Assembly (NCBI GenBank): GCA_965279195.1
Contig: CBDIHP010000045.1
Coordinates: 186,001 to 250,000 of the forward strand
Direction: 5' to 3'
Origin: CBDIHP01 sp965279195
GTDB taxonomy: Bacteria > Planctomycetota > Planctomycetia > Isosphaerales > Isosphaeraceae
Length of the DNA: 64,000 nucleotides
Of the stretch, positions 7,521 to 16,591 are shown piece after piece (the first letter of the stretch is position 1; the number at the start of each line of letters is the position of its first letter). The notes beneath the pieces are model-generated. The model made no database searches. It was not told the origin of the DNA and saw only the letters and a program-made list of their open reading frames with translations. The translations under genes were made by a program, and so were the position numbers.

Positions 7521-10500
7521 TCATTCCGAGGCGTCGGCACCGGCTTGCTGCCGTAAGTCATGGAGCAACTGAGGGTTCAGGCCGTAGGCCAGGCTCAGGA
7601 GCTTGATCGGGTGCAGGGTCCGCTTGCTGGTGTTGTGTTCCATCTGGAGCCGGCAAGCCCCGCATTCGGTCGACCCGAATTCGATGTCGCGGTCCCGGAG
7701 ACGCCGCAAGAGCGGCCGCCCCGCGCGGAGGGAGGTGCGGAAATTCTTGCTCTTGAGTCCGAACGTCCCGGCCATCCCGGAGCAACCTCGATCAATGTAC
7801 TCGACATCGAGCCCGGGGATGAGCCGGAGCAGGTCGAGGCCCGGCGTCCCGATTTCGAGGCTCCGCTGATGGCAGGGCTGGTGGTAACCCACCCTGGCCC
7901 GGATCGGGAAGTTGGCGGTAGGAAGCTGCCCCCGGGCCTGGAGGCCCTTCAGGTATTCGCCCAGGTCCAGGGTGTTGCGCGCAACCAGTGCGGCATCCAG
8001 GTCTTCAGTCAGTTTGGGGTATTCCTGTCGGATCATCATGGTCGCCGTGGGCTCGGAGCAGACCACGGTGTAGCCATCCCGCACGGCGTTGCCGAGGATC
8101 CGGATGTTCTCGACCGCCAGGTCGCGGGCGTGTTCCAGGTCGCCGACCACCAGAGACGCCATGCCCGAGGGGCGTTGCCGACGGGGGACGAAGACGTTGA
8201 CTCCCGCCTGCCGCAGGACGGCGACGACCGCCTCGGCGAGTTCCTGATCGAAATAGTTGGCGAAGAGGTCGACGAAATAGGCGACCCGGGGCCCCGGGGC
8301 GTGGGGTCTCGGTCGAGAGAGCCCCAGACGCCCGGCTCGATAAAGGAATGAACTGCGCTGGAACTTCGGGAACTGGCGGTACCGCGACAGCCCGAAGAAT
8401 CGATCCATCAGGCAGCGGGCGAAAGAGTTGCGGATCAGGACGTTGGCAATGATCGGGAACCGGGTCCCGAGCTTCGCCCAGAGTTCCATGCGCGACGACG
8501 CCCAGTCGCCGGGCGAGAGGCCGTGGTGCTCAACGTAGGCGGCCTTGGCCTCGATCATCAGGCTGGAGACGTCCACCCCCGCCGGGCATTCCGACTTGCA
8601 GCGCGTGCAGTGGATGCAGAGTTCTGCGTTCTGCTTCAACTCCTCGGAGCCCCAGAGCTTGGGGTCGGTCACCCCCAGGGCGATCTGCCGCACCAGATTG
8701 GCCTGAGAGCGAGGGCTCGCGGCCTCCTCGCCCGTCGCCCGAAAGGTCGGGCACATCCGGAGATCCGGCTCGCGCGACCGGCAGGCGCCGCAGCCGTTGC
8801 AGCAGGAGCTGGTCTCCAGCATCGACAGTCCGGGCCACCGCAGATCGGTCGGCATCTTGGAGGGGGCGGCCGCGCCCGCGGTGCCCGAATGCTCGACGGC
8901 CTCCTCGGTCGGGTTCAAACCGGTCGGCACATTCGTGACAATCGGAACCTCGGCGCTGGAACCGAATCCGCTCGAAATCTTCATTTCGAGCATGGTCGTT
9001 GGTTCGGGCCAGGCCCTGAGGTTCCGGGTCAGCAGATGCGGATCATCGCCGATCACCTTGCCGGGGTTGAGGATGCCGAACGGATCGAAGGCGTCCTTGA
9101 TGTCGCGGAAGGCGTGGAACAGTTCTCCGAACTGGCGGCGAAGGAACTGAGTCCGAGCCAGCCCGCAGCCGTGCTCGCCCGAGATGGTGCCTCCGCGCTC
9201 CAGGGCCGCCTCGTAGACCTCGGCCGCGAGTGGTTCGAGTTTGTCGACGTGCTCGGGGTTGGACAGGTCGAGGAACGGGCGGATGTGGAGCTGGCCGTGG
9301 CCGACGTGCCCGTAGAGCGTCCAGCTCACCTCGCGCGACTTCATGATCGTCTGGACGGACTGGAGGAACGGCGCGAGCTCCGAAGGGGGGACGGCCACGT
9401 CCTCGATCAGGGCGATGGGCCTGGCCGCGCTCCGGATCCGCATCGTGAGCGGCCGAACCCGCGACCGTAGGGAGAGATACGTCGAGCAGTCGGCCCGTCT
9501 CGTCGCCACCTCAGCCGGACCGATGAGCTTGCCCCGGCGACGAATCCGGCGGACCAGTTTCTTGACCTTCTCCCCCGTTTCCAGGGGGTCGTCTGCCAGA
9601 AACTCGACCATCAAGAGCGCCTCAGCCACGTCCGGAATCCAGGCCCGTGTATCGGGCAGGAAGTCCCGGGCGAGGCGGAGGGACCGCCAGTCGAAGAGGT
9701 CGCAGGAGGACGGCGAGAAATAGAGGCACTCCTCCACGACCTCGGCGGCGTCGGACAGTCGGGCAAACGGCAGCACGGCAACGCCTTGCGCCGACGGGAT
9801 CGGCACCGTGCGGAGCCGGGCCTCGGTGATCAGCGCGAGGGTGCCCTCCGAGCCGACGACCAGCCTCGCGAGGTCGAGTTCATCGCCCCGGATCGCCTTG
9901 CCCAGGGCATAACCGGCTCGGTTGCGAGGCGACCTGGGGAGACATCGGGCGAGCGAGTCGGCGTGGTGTCGGGCGATGGTTGCGACCTTGCGTCGGACGT
10001 TGTCGACGTAGTCGTTGGATTCGTCGTCGGTGTCCGGCCAGGGCTCGGCTTCAAGGCGTCCGGTCTCGCCGTTCGCGAAGACGACGGCCAGCGATTCGAC
10101 GTAATCTCCGATCGTGCCGTACTTCAAGGACCGCATCCCGCAGCCGTCCCCGCCCAGGATGCCGCCGATGGTCCGGGACTCGCCGTAACTGGGATCCGGG
10201 CCGATCATCCGCCCGAACTGGGCGAGCTGGTGATTCACGACGTCGAGCACGACCCCCGGCTCGACCGTGACCGAATCGGCGTCGATCTCGACGATCCTGC
10301 GGAAGTGGCGGCTGAAGTCGAGGACCAGTCCGGGGCCCAGCGGCTCGCCGGCGAGGCTCGTGCCCGCACCTCGGGGGTGCAGGGGGATCTGATTCTCCGC
10401 CGCGTACTTCACGACCGAGATGACGTCGGCCTCGGACCTCGGGACGAGCACCCCGAGCGGGTCGATCTCGTAGATGCTGCCGTCGATGGCGTACGGGGCG

Positions 10501-10580
10501 CGTTCGATCGGCTCGAAGAGGAGTTCCCCCGCGACGATCCCCCGGAGGTCGTCGTGAATCCGCGCTCGGCGTTCGTCCAC
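7521..10580 (-). CDS. YdiJ-like FAD-linked oxidase / Fe-S oxidoreductase fusion
   Basis: A flavin and iron-sulfur dehydrogenase of about 1019 residues, probably oxidising a D-2-hydroxy acid and passing electrons on at the membrane. The N-terminal half is a GlcD-type FAD-binding domain (PRGAGTSLAGEPLGPGLVLD, then GGILGGDGCGMRS) with its FAD-oxidase C-terminal domain (HVGHGQLHIRP, GEHGCGLART). The second half has Cys-rich 4Fe-4S motifs (CCNGCGACRS and CIHCTRCKSECPAGVD) and two CCG-type domains (HQPCHQRSLEIG, STECGACRLQ), as in GlpC/GlcF. The domain order and length match E. coli YdiJ, a D-2-hydroxyglutarate dehydrogenase. The frame is open to 10760. I chose the GTG at 10580 because the upstream 60 residues are low-complexity and overlap the next gene. 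Substrate is not shown by sequence. Confidence 0.9.
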   Translation of the reverse strand: MDERRARIHDDLRGIVAGELLFEPIERAPYAIDGSIYEIDPLGVLVPRSEADVISVVKYAAENQIPLHPRGAGTSLAGEPLGPGLVLDFSRHFRRIVEIDADSVTVEPGVVLDVVNHQLAQFGRMIGPDPSYGESRTIGGILGGDGCGMRSLKYGTIGDYVESLAVVFANGETGRLEAEPWPDTDDESNDYVDNVRRKVATIARHHADSLARCLPRSPRNRAGYALGKAIRGDELDLARLVVGSEGTLALITEARLRTVPIPSAQGVAVLPFARLSDAAEVVEECLYFSPSSCDLFDWRSLRLARDFLPDTRAWIPDVAEALLMVEFLADDPLETGEKVKKLVRRIRRRGKLIGPAEVATRRADCSTYLSLRSRVRPLTMRIRSAARPIALIEDVAVPPSELAPFLQSVQTIMKSREVSWTLYGHVGHGQLHIRPFLDLSNPEHVDKLEPLAAEVYEAALERGGTISGEHGCGLARTQFLRRQFGELFHAFRDIKDAFDPFGILNPGKVIGDDPHLLTRNLRAWPEPTTMLEMKISSGFGSSAEVPIVTNVPTGLNPTEEAVEHSGTAGAAAPSKMPTDLRWPGLSMLETSSCCNGCGACRSREPDLRMCPTFRATGEEAASPRSQANLVRQIALGVTDPKLWGSEELKQNAELCIHCTRCKSECPAGVDVSSLMIEAKAAYVEHHGLSPGDWASSRMELWAKLGTRFPIIANVLIRNSFARCLMDRFFGLSRYRQFPKFQRSSFLYRAGRLGLSRPRPHAPGPRVAYFVDLFANYFDQELAEAVVAVLRQAGVNVFVPRRQRPSGMASLVVGDLEHARDLAVENIRILGNAVRDGYTVVCSEPTATMMIRQEYPKLTEDLDAALVARNTLDLGEYLKGLQARGQLPTANFPIRARVGYHQPCHQRSLEIGTPGLDLLRLIPGLDVEYIDRGCSGMAGTFGLKSKNFRTSLRAGRPLLRRLRDRDIEFGSTECGACRLQMEHNTSKRTLHPIKLLSLAYGLNPQLLHDLRQQAGADASE

Positions 10581-10638
10581 GGCGGAGGCTCGAAGGTTGG
10601 AGGGCGGGGGGGTACGGGGGAGGGAGCGGGACCGATCG

Positions 10639-11136
10639 TCAGGATGCGGCGGGGCCGCCCGAGGACCGGGTGCGGAGTTCTTCGACCCGGATACGCTCCT
10701 GGCGGTAACGCTCACCCACGGCGAGGTCGAATGGGTGGAATCGGCCGCCGGGGTTGGCACCTGGGCCGCGATACTGGGCGAGGCAGCGGTAGCAGATCGT
10801 GACGTTCGGCATCTTGTAGAAAAGCAGCATGTCCAGCAGCGCCGACGCCAGGAGGATTGCGTACGTGTAGAGTGGCTTCTCGTAGTACCAGAAGACCGAG
10901 CTGACCACGAACCCCGCGATCACGATTGCCAGGCCGAGCCCTTGCGGGAAGTCCTTCTGGATATAGAGATCCTCGGTCGAGCAGAGGCCGCAGGCGCGCA
11001 GTTGCTCGCCCTCGAACGCATCAGAAGAGACCGACTTCTCGTTGCCGCAGGCGGTGCAGGCGACGCCCGAACGAGATTCCACCGCCTCGATGCGCTGGAC
11101 CGCGTCGCACCTGGAGCAGGCGTAGGTCAATTCCAT
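10639..11136 (-). CDS. membrane protein with N-terminal zinc ribbon
   Basis: A 165-residue protein of unknown function. The N-terminus has paired CxxC motifs (CSRC at about residue 7, CTAC near 28, CGLC near 50) that look like zinc-ribbon knuckles. Two hydrophobic segments follow (LGLAIVIAGFVVSSVFWYY and YAILLASALLDMLLFY), then a further CYRC knuckle and a charged tail (ERYRQERIRVEELRT). The ATG at 11136 is preferred over a GTG four codons upstream because GGAGAG lies about 12 bases before it and directly abuts the GTG. It ends 58 bases before the YdiJ-like gene and may be co-transcribed with it. A role in sensing or anchoring is only a guess. Confidence 0.8.
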   Translation of the reverse strand: MELTYACSRCDAVQRIEAVESRSGVACTACGNEKSVSSDAFEGEQLRACGLCSTEDLYIQKDFPQGLGLAIVIAGFVVSSVFWYYEKPLYTYAILLASALLDMLLFYKMPNVTICYRCLAQYRGPGANPGGRFHPFDLAVGERYRQERIRVEELRTRSSGGPAAS

Positions 11137-11245
11137 CAGGATTCCCACTCTCCAGGGGCCGCCCGGCTCGCCGACGGCGAGGGCGCTCCCCGTTTGTAAC
11201 GGACGGCGAGGGTCGCGGGAAGGGTGTAGGATCGGTCCGGACGAT

Positions 11246-12007
11246 TTAGAGGATCACCTTGGCCGAAGTCGAGAGGATCAAGGCAGATAACTCGCCGAAG
11301 AGGAGGAGCGTCATCGCGATGTAGAGGATCCCTGTGGCGGACTGGGTGGAACGGATCTCAACCGTCTTCCACGACATATAGGTGGCCAGGGCCGGCCCAA
11401 GCACGCCCATCCCCCATCGCATGGCCAGGAACAGCGGCGAGAGGTCGCCCGAACCGCTGCCGGGGAGGTTCTGGAGCATCAGGAAACCGATGATCCCGAG
11501 CCCCGCCCGCAATCCCAGCCCGACGGCCATCGCCCTCACGAACCGCATCAGCGGGTCGATCGACATGGCAGGGGCGGTCAGGTAGTAGTGGCCCAGGAGC
11601 ATCGCCGTGAGCGTCGCGCCCAGGACGAAGGCCGAGGCCATCCGGCCGAGCCAATTGATGGCCCAGAGGTCCCAGCCGCCGCCGAGGGAGAAGATCGCCA
11701 GGGCCGTGCTCGTGGTCGCCACGACCAGGGCGGTCGCGGGCCAGGCCACCAACGGGAGCCCCAGTCCCCACAGAGCGGTTGCGAGGTAGGCGAGCAGGGC
11801 CCCACCAGATACGAGCCAGAAGGGGAGCGTCCCGAACAGGCCCGACTGGGCGAGCTGGAGGCTGGCCAGGACGAGCAACCCGAGCATGACCAGGCAGTGC
11901 GTCCGGAAGAAGCCGATCGGGACGAGCTTCCAGTTGGTCGCGAGGAGCAGGATTGCCAGGCCGTCCGCGAGTCGGATCGCGAAATCGGCCAGCATGGGAG
12001 TCGGCAT
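11246..12007 (-). CDS. hypothetical multi-pass membrane protein
   Basis: A 253-residue, strongly hydrophobic protein with about seven predicted membrane segments (for example CLVMLGLLVLASLQLA, LALVSGGALLAYLATALWG-like stretches, and ILYIAMTLLLFGELSALIL at the end). It has no recognisable catalytic or binding motif. The ATG at 12007 was chosen over a TTG two codons upstream. It lies between folE and the zinc-ribbon membrane gene on the same strand, 45 bases after the folE stop. I do not recognise the family; a conserved planctomycete membrane protein is likely. Confidence 0.75.
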   Translation of the reverse strand: MPTPMLADFAIRLADGLAILLLATNWKLVPIGFFRTHCLVMLGLLVLASLQLAQSGLFGTLPFWLVSGGALLAYLATALWGLGLPLVAWPATALVVATTSTALAIFSLGGGWDLWAINWLGRMASAFVLGATLTAMLLGHYYLTAPAMSIDPLMRFVRAMAVGLGLRAGLGIIGFLMLQNLPGSGSGDLSPLFLAMRWGMGVLGPALATYMSWKTVEIRSTQSATGILYIAMTLLLFGELSALILSTSAKVIL

Positions 12008-12052
12008 CGACAAGGCTCGGGCGTGGGAGAGGATTCGGGCGTCGGCCGCCGG

Positions 12053-12721
12053 TCAGGAGTGCGACTGGGGCCCGAAGATCAAGGACAGCACCTCGGCCCG
12101 TGTGGCCGACCGCTCCTTGAACGCGCCCCGCATCGCGCTGGTCACGAAGGAACTGTGGGGCTTGTGGACCCCGCGGATCGTCATGCAACTATGACTGGCC
12201 TCGAGCACGACCGCCACCCCCTTGGCGTCGAGTTCATGCATGAGCAGGTCGGCCACTTCCTCGGTGAGCCGCTCCTGCATCTGCGGGCGCTTCGACAGGA
12301 CGTCGATCACGCGGGGGATCTTCGAGAGCCCCACCACCTGGCCGTTGGGTATGTAGGCGACGTGGGCCTTGCCGATGAACGGCAGCAGATGATGCTCGCA
12401 GAAGCTTTCGAACCGGATGTCCTTGATCAGGACCATCTCGTCGTACTTCTGGGTGAAGAGCTTCTGGAGATGGATCCGCGGGTCGAGATGGAGGCCGCCG
12501 AAGACCTCGGCATACATCCGGGCGACGCGGTCGGGGGTCTCCAGCAGGCCTTCGCGATCGGGATCCTCGCCGACAGCGATCAGGATCTCGCGGACCGCCC
12601 GGCGGATCCGGTCGAGGTCGACCGGGGAGTCGTTCGGAGTTTCGTCCTCGGCGTCGATGATCTCGCAACCGGGGCCGCCGTTGCGGAGGGGGGCATCATC
12701 CGAGGGAAGTCCGTTCGGCAT
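12053..12721 (-). CDS. folE: GTP cyclohydrolase I FolE
   Basis: FolE opens the GTP ring to 7,8-dihydroneopterin triphosphate, the first step to tetrahydrofolate and an entry to queuosine precursors. The 222-residue protein has a variable 35-residue N-terminus and the full catalytic domain. Zinc ligands are Cys108 and His111 in FESFCEHHLLPF and Cys179 in ASHSCMTIRG, so this is the zinc-dependent type IA enzyme. Other signatures are EGLLETPDRVARMY at 57-70 and the C-terminal FVTSAMRGAFK. The start is the ATG at 12721. The folate and queuosine enzymes metF and queG lie 2-4 kb away on the other strand, but there is no sign of joint control. Confidence 0.97.
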   Translation of the reverse strand: MPNGLPSDDAPLRNGGPGCEIIDAEDETPNDSPVDLDRIRRAVREILIAVGEDPDREGLLETPDRVARMYAEVFGGLHLDPRIHLQKLFTQKYDEMVLIKDIRFESFCEHHLLPFIGKAHVAYIPNGQVVGLSKIPRVIDVLSKRPQMQERLTEEVADLLMHELDAKGVAVVLEASHSCMTIRGVHKPHSSFVTSAMRGAFKERSATRAEVLSLIFGPQSHS

Positions 12722-12894
12722 TGTCTCTTCCGATGTCGAAGCGAATCGGCGCGTGCCCGGGGACGGGACCGGGCGGCCGAGTCAATGTAACTCGCGGATA
12801 CCACAGAATTTCCGACGAGGATCATCCGGATTGTATTCGCACTAATGCCGAAAATCAAGGGGCGCCGCCTCCCCAGGCCCGGCCTGCCGGGGCC

Positions 12895-13575
12895 TCAGTT
12901 CACGCTGAACGGGGGCGGCCAGTGGGTCCCCGGGGCGTGCCCGGGGCTCTCGCCCGACATCTCCCGGAGCCGCTCGATGAGCTGCTGGGCCCGGACGTTC
13001 GGGTCGAGCACTTGGAGGAGCGTCTGCTTGAGCGCGGGGCCGAGCGGCAGGGCGTGGCCGATGATGTCGCTCAGCACTCCGAGGGGGACCTGGCTCTTGA
13101 GCAGAAGGTCGAAATCGGAGTCCAGCCGATTCTGCTTGACCAGCAGGGCGCGGAACCTCTCGGCCAGTTCCGCCGAGATCTCCTCGCTCTCCTCGATCTC
13201 CTCATCCTCCAAGATCTCGGCCTGGGCGGTCCGGTAGAGCTTCTCGGTGGACAGTTCCTCCACGAGCCGGACCCGCTTGAGGCCGAGGAGGAGGAATCTG
13301 TAACGGCCGTCGGGGAGCTTCTCGTGCTGGATGATCTTGCCGAGGCAGGCCACCGACTCGATCAGGGGGCGCTGGCCCGGGGGCGTCTCCACCCCGGTGC
13401 GATACTGGACGATGGTGACGAGCTTGTCGCCCGAGAGGGCGTCGGCAGTCATTTGCCGGTAACGTGGTTCGAAGATGTGCAGGGGGAGCACGGCGTTGGG
13501 GAACAGGACCACCCCGGGGAGCGGGAAGAGTCGTACGATGTTCGAAAAATCCTTCAATTCCGTATCGTCTTGCAT
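12895..13575 (-). CDS. Lon N-terminal (substrate-binding) domain protein
   Basis: A 226-residue stand-alone LON substrate-binding (PUA-like) domain without the AAA+ and protease parts of Lon. It begins with the family signature LFPLPGVVLFPNAVLPLHIFE, followed by RYRQMTADAL and GCLGKI-like segments and a helical C-terminal half rich in Glu. The frame continues upstream by 112 codons, but the ATG at 13575 directly precedes the conserved domain and the upstream part has no family resemblance, so it was chosen as start. Proteins of this kind are widespread and of unsettled function; binding of unfolded protein or an adaptor role is suggested for the family. Confidence 0.88.
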   Translation of the reverse strand: MQDDTELKDFSNIVRLFPLPGVVLFPNAVLPLHIFEPRYRQMTADALSGDKLVTIVQYRTGVETPPGQRPLIESVACLGKIIQHEKLPDGRYRFLLLGLKRVRLVEELSTEKLYRTAQAEILEDEEIEESEEISAELAERFRALLVKQNRLDSDFDLLLKSQVPLGVLSDIIGHALPLGPALKQTLLQVLDPNVRAQQLIERLREMSGESPGHAPGTHWPPPFSVN

Positions 13576-13843
13576 GAAATCGTCCGGCAAGCGATTCCGA
13601 CAGGCCCAAGCCAGGACACGCGCACGCAGTACAACGGACGGGCGGACATCGCCCCGCATACGAGCCGCAAAGCAAACTGAGGCAACCGGATAGGGAGATT
13701 CAACCCGCGGGCGGAGGCGAGGAGTGGACTCGCGGTTCACAATCAGCAGAGCGTATTGTATTTTTCGACCCTCGCGCGACAAGGGCCGCCGAGGGACGGG
13801 TCCGGTTTGCGGGCCTTGATGTTCACGAGATCCAGGCGCATCG

Positions 13844-14536
13844 ATGGCGAAACGTCCCCGGCCCGAGTCCGACACGAAGACGCAGGCGAAGCAGGTCCTG
13901 AAGGGACTCATCGCCCTCTATCCCGAGGTCCGCTGCGCCCTCGATCACTCCAATACCTTCGAACTCCTGGTGGCCACGATCCTCTCGGCCCAGTGCACCG
14001 ACGCCCGGGTCAACATGGTCACCCCGGCGCTCTTCGCGACGTATCCGACCCCCGCAAAGATGGCCCTGGCCGCCGTCGAAGACCTGGAGCAGATCATCCA
14101 CTCGACCGGCTTCTTCCGCGCCAAGGCGAAGAATCTGCTCGCCATGTCCCAGGCGCTCGTGGCCGAGCACGGCGGGGAGGTCCCGGCCGACCTGCAGAAG
14201 CTCACGGCCCTCGCGGGCGTCGGCCGCAAGACCGCGCACGTCGTCCTGGGGAATGCCTTCCAGATCCCCTCGGGCGTGGTGGTCGACACCCACGTCAAGC
14301 GGCTCTCTTACCGGCTCGGCCTGACCGAGAACGACGACCCGGTGCCGATCGAGCACGACCTGGCGGCGATCATCCCGAAGGCCGAATGGATCGACTTCAG
14401 CCACCGGCTGATCGAGCACGGTCGACGCGTCTGCGCGGCCCAGAGGCCGAATTGCGACGCCTGCCCGCTCCGGGAGATCTGCCCACGCCACGGCGTCCCC
14501 GAGCCGAAGGCCCGGCGCTCGCCGAAATCGGGCTGA
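13844..14536 (+). CDS. nth: endonuclease III Nth
   Basis: A base-excision repair DNA glycosylase/AP lyase that removes oxidised pyrimidines. The 230-residue protein has the helix-hairpin-helix LAGVGRKTAHVVLG with catalytic Lys129, the catalytic Asp148 in VDTHVKRL, and a C-terminal 4Fe-4S cluster site CX6CX2CX5C (Cys in VCAAQRPNCDACPLREIC). All catalytic residues are present. The ATG at 13844 is the first in frame. It is divergent from the Lon-domain gene and lies upstream of metF (59-base gap). Its Fe-S cluster would depend on the SUF system found later in the window. Confidence 0.96.
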   Translation: MAKRPRPESDTKTQAKQVLKGLIALYPEVRCALDHSNTFELLVATILSAQCTDARVNMVTPALFATYPTPAKMALAAVEDLEQIIHSTGFFRAKAKNLLAMSQALVAEHGGEVPADLQKLTALAGVGRKTAHVVLGNAFQIPSGVVVDTHVKRLSYRLGLTENDDPVPIEHDLAAIIPKAEWIDFSHRLIEHGRRVCAAQRPNCDACPLREICPRHGVPEPKARRSPKSG

Positions 14537-14595
14537 TCCGCTATCATCGAGCCAGCAACACCGCGACCCGACACCTCGACTCCGGCGCCCTCGAC

Positions 14596-15504
14596 ATGCA
14601 CATCCTCGACATCTTCCGGGATCACGCCACGACCTTCAGCTTCGAGTTCTTCCCCCCGAAGTCGGACGAGGCCTCCGAGGAGCTGTTCGCAAACATCGCC
14701 GAACTCCAGCGGCTGGAACCCTCATTCGTGTCGGTGACGTATGGCGCCGGCGGCTCCACCCGCGAGCGGACGCACGACCTGATCGTGCGGATCCAGAAGG
14801 AGACGAGCCTCACGGCCATCTCGCACCTGACCTGCGTCTGCCACACGCTCGATCAGCTCACGCACATACTCGACCGCTACGCCGAGTCGGGAATCGAGAA
14901 CATCCTCGCCCTCGGCGGCGACCCCCCGCGCAACAAGCCGAACTACGACCGCAGTGCCGACGCCTTCCAGTACGCCGATGGGCTCGTCGGCTTCATCAAG
15001 TCGCGGACGAACACGGCCGATCCGCGAGGGTTCGGTACCGGCGTGGCCGGCTTCCCTGAGGGGCATCCGACGACGCCGAACCGCCTGAAAGAGATGGACA
15101 ACCTCAAGAAGAAGGTCGACGCGGGCTCGGATTACATCTGCACCCAGCTCTTCTTCAACAACAACGACTTCTACGACTTCCGCGAGCGCTGCGAACTCGC
15201 CGGGATCAAGGTACCCATCCTCGCCGGCATCATGCCCGTGACCTCCCGGGCCACCATGAACCGGATGGCCGACCTCGCGCTCGGGATGCGTTTCCCCGCC
15301 AGCCTCATCAAGGCCGTGAACCGTTGCGACGACGACGAGTCGATCTCACGGGTCGGGATCCACTGGGCCACCGAGCAGTGCCGCGACCTGCTGGACAACA
15401 ATGTCCGGGGCATCCACTTCTACACACTGAACCGGTCGGACGCGACCCGACGCATCTACGAGAACCTCGGCGTCAAGAACTCCCTGGCCCTCCGTGCCCG
15501 CTGA
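14596..15504 (+). CDS. metF: methylenetetrahydrofolate reductase MetF
   Basis: Reduces 5,10-methylene-THF to 5-methyl-THF with FAD, supplying the methyl group for methionine synthesis. The 302-residue single-domain TIM-barrel protein is typical of bacteria. Signatures are TTFSFEFFPPKSDE near the N-terminus (catalytic Glu), the FAD-contacting ILALGGDPP, and DYICTQLFFNN. The open frame runs far upstream through nth in another frame; the ATG at 14596 is chosen because it lies just before the conserved FSFEFFPPK. The stop overlaps the start of queG by 11 bases, so translation is probably coupled. Confidence 0.96.
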   Translation: MHILDIFRDHATTFSFEFFPPKSDEASEELFANIAELQRLEPSFVSVTYGAGGSTRERTHDLIVRIQKETSLTAISHLTCVCHTLDQLTHILDRYAESGIENILALGGDPPRNKPNYDRSADAFQYADGLVGFIKSRTNTADPRGFGTGVAGFPEGHPTTPNRLKEMDNLKKKVDAGSDYICTQLFFNNNDFYDFRERCELAGIKVPILAGIMPVTSRATMNRMADLALGMRFPASLIKAVNRCDDDESISRVGIHWATEQCRDLLDNNVRGIHFYTLNRSDATRRIYENLGVKNSLALRAR

Positions 15505-16579
15505 GCACCTCGCCGCGACGACGGCCCGGCTCAAGGCCGAGGCCGTCCGGCTCGGATTCGACATGGTCGGCGTCGCGCCGGCCGTGATCCCTCCCGGTTA
15601 TCCTCGCTACCTCGACTGGCTGTCGCGCGGGTATGAAGCCGGGATGGGCTATCTCTCGAAGGATCCGAAGACGCGGGAGCACCCGGGGTCGATCCTCCCC
15701 GGCGTGCGATCCGTCGTCATGGCAGGGATCGTCTACGGCGAGCGATCGCCAGGGTCGGACTTCGACCGAAATGGTAAGGTCGCCCGCTACGCCCGAGGGG
15801 CCGACTACCACGACCTGTTCTGGCGGAGGCTCGAACAGCTCCTGGAGTGGGTCCGGGCCGAATTCACCGGTGTGAAGGGCAGGGCGGTGGCCGACACGGC
15901 ACCGCTCCTCGAACGCGACTTCGCCCGACTGGCGGGTCTCGGCTGGTTCGGCAAGAACACGATGCTGATCCAAAAGCGGCTGGGGAGCTTCACGCTCCTC
16001 GGCGGCCTCTTGCTGGATGCCGAACTGGCGTATGACGCGCCCTTCGAGGCCGACCACTGTGGAACCTGCACGCGATGCCTCGACGCCTGCCCGACCGGGG
16101 CCTTCCCCGAGCCGGGCGTGCTCGACGCCAATCGCTGCATCAGCTACTGGACCATCGAGCACAGGGGGCCGATCCCCGACCCGATGGCGGAGAGTCTCCA
16201 CGGCTGGGCGTTCGGCTGCGACATCTGCCAGGACGTCTGCCCCTGGAACCGCAAGGCCCCGCCGGGCCGCGAGCCGGAGTTCCGGGCTCGCGCCGAATGG
16301 TCCGACCCCGACCTGATCGCCTGGCTCGAACTGGACGAGACCGCGTTCCGGGCCATGCTCAAGGGGACGTCGATCCGCCGCACCAAACGCACCGGCCTGA
16401 TCCGGAACGCGGCGCTGATCCTGGGGACGCGTCGGGTGATCGCGGCGGTCCCGGCCCTGTTGCGACTCCGAGACGATCCGGACGACACGATCCGCTGGGC
16501 GGCGAACTGGGCGTTGGCTCGATTCGAAAACGAGACGGGCCCGGCGGAGGCGGATGCTCCGTCGGGCCCGGCGGAATAG
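15494..16579 (+). CDS. queG: epoxyqueuosine reductase QueG
   Basis: The cobalamin-dependent enzyme for the last step of tRNA queuosine synthesis, reducing epoxyqueuosine to queuosine. The 361-residue protein has the QueG N-terminal domain (catalytic Asp within the DTAPLLERDFA region), two ferredoxin-type 4Fe-4S motifs (CGTCTRCLDACPTGAF, and GCDICQDVCPWN), the family-specific YWTIEH and a C-terminal HEAT-like repeat (IRWAANWALARF). It starts with GTG inside the last codons of metF and is convergent with the dockerin gene 12 bases after its stop. Lengths and motifs are complete. Confidence 0.95.
   Translation: MPAEHLAATTARLKAEAVRLGFDMVGVAPAVIPPGYPRYLDWLSRGYEAGMGYLSKDPKTREHPGSILPGVRSVVMAGIVYGERSPGSDFDRNGKVARYARGADYHDLFWRRLEQLLEWVRAEFTGVKGRAVADTAPLLERDFARLAGLGWFGKNTMLIQKRLGSFTLLGGLLLDAELAYDAPFEADHCGTCTRCLDACPTGAFPEPGVLDANRCISYWTIEHRGPIPDPMAESLHGWAFGCDICQDVCPWNRKAPPGREPEFRARAEWSDPDLIAWLELDETAFRAMLKGTSIRRTKRTGLIRNAALILGTRRVIAAVPALLRLRDDPDDTIRWAANWALARFENETGPAEADAPSGPAE
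16536..16570. terminator. GC-rich hairpin between convergent queG and dockerin gene
   Basis: A 14-bp stem (cgggcccggcggag against ctccgtcgggcccg, one G-T pair) with a 7-base loop inside the last codons of queG. There is no T-tract. The convergent gene ends only 22 bases away, so it may serve both strands. Confidence 0.5.
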
Positions 16580-16591
16580 GACCTCGACCGA

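Noticed and set aside
14537..14595. Possible SAM or folate riboswitch before metF
   Set aside because: Only 59 bases separate nth and metF, too short for known riboswitch folds, and no conserved core is visible.
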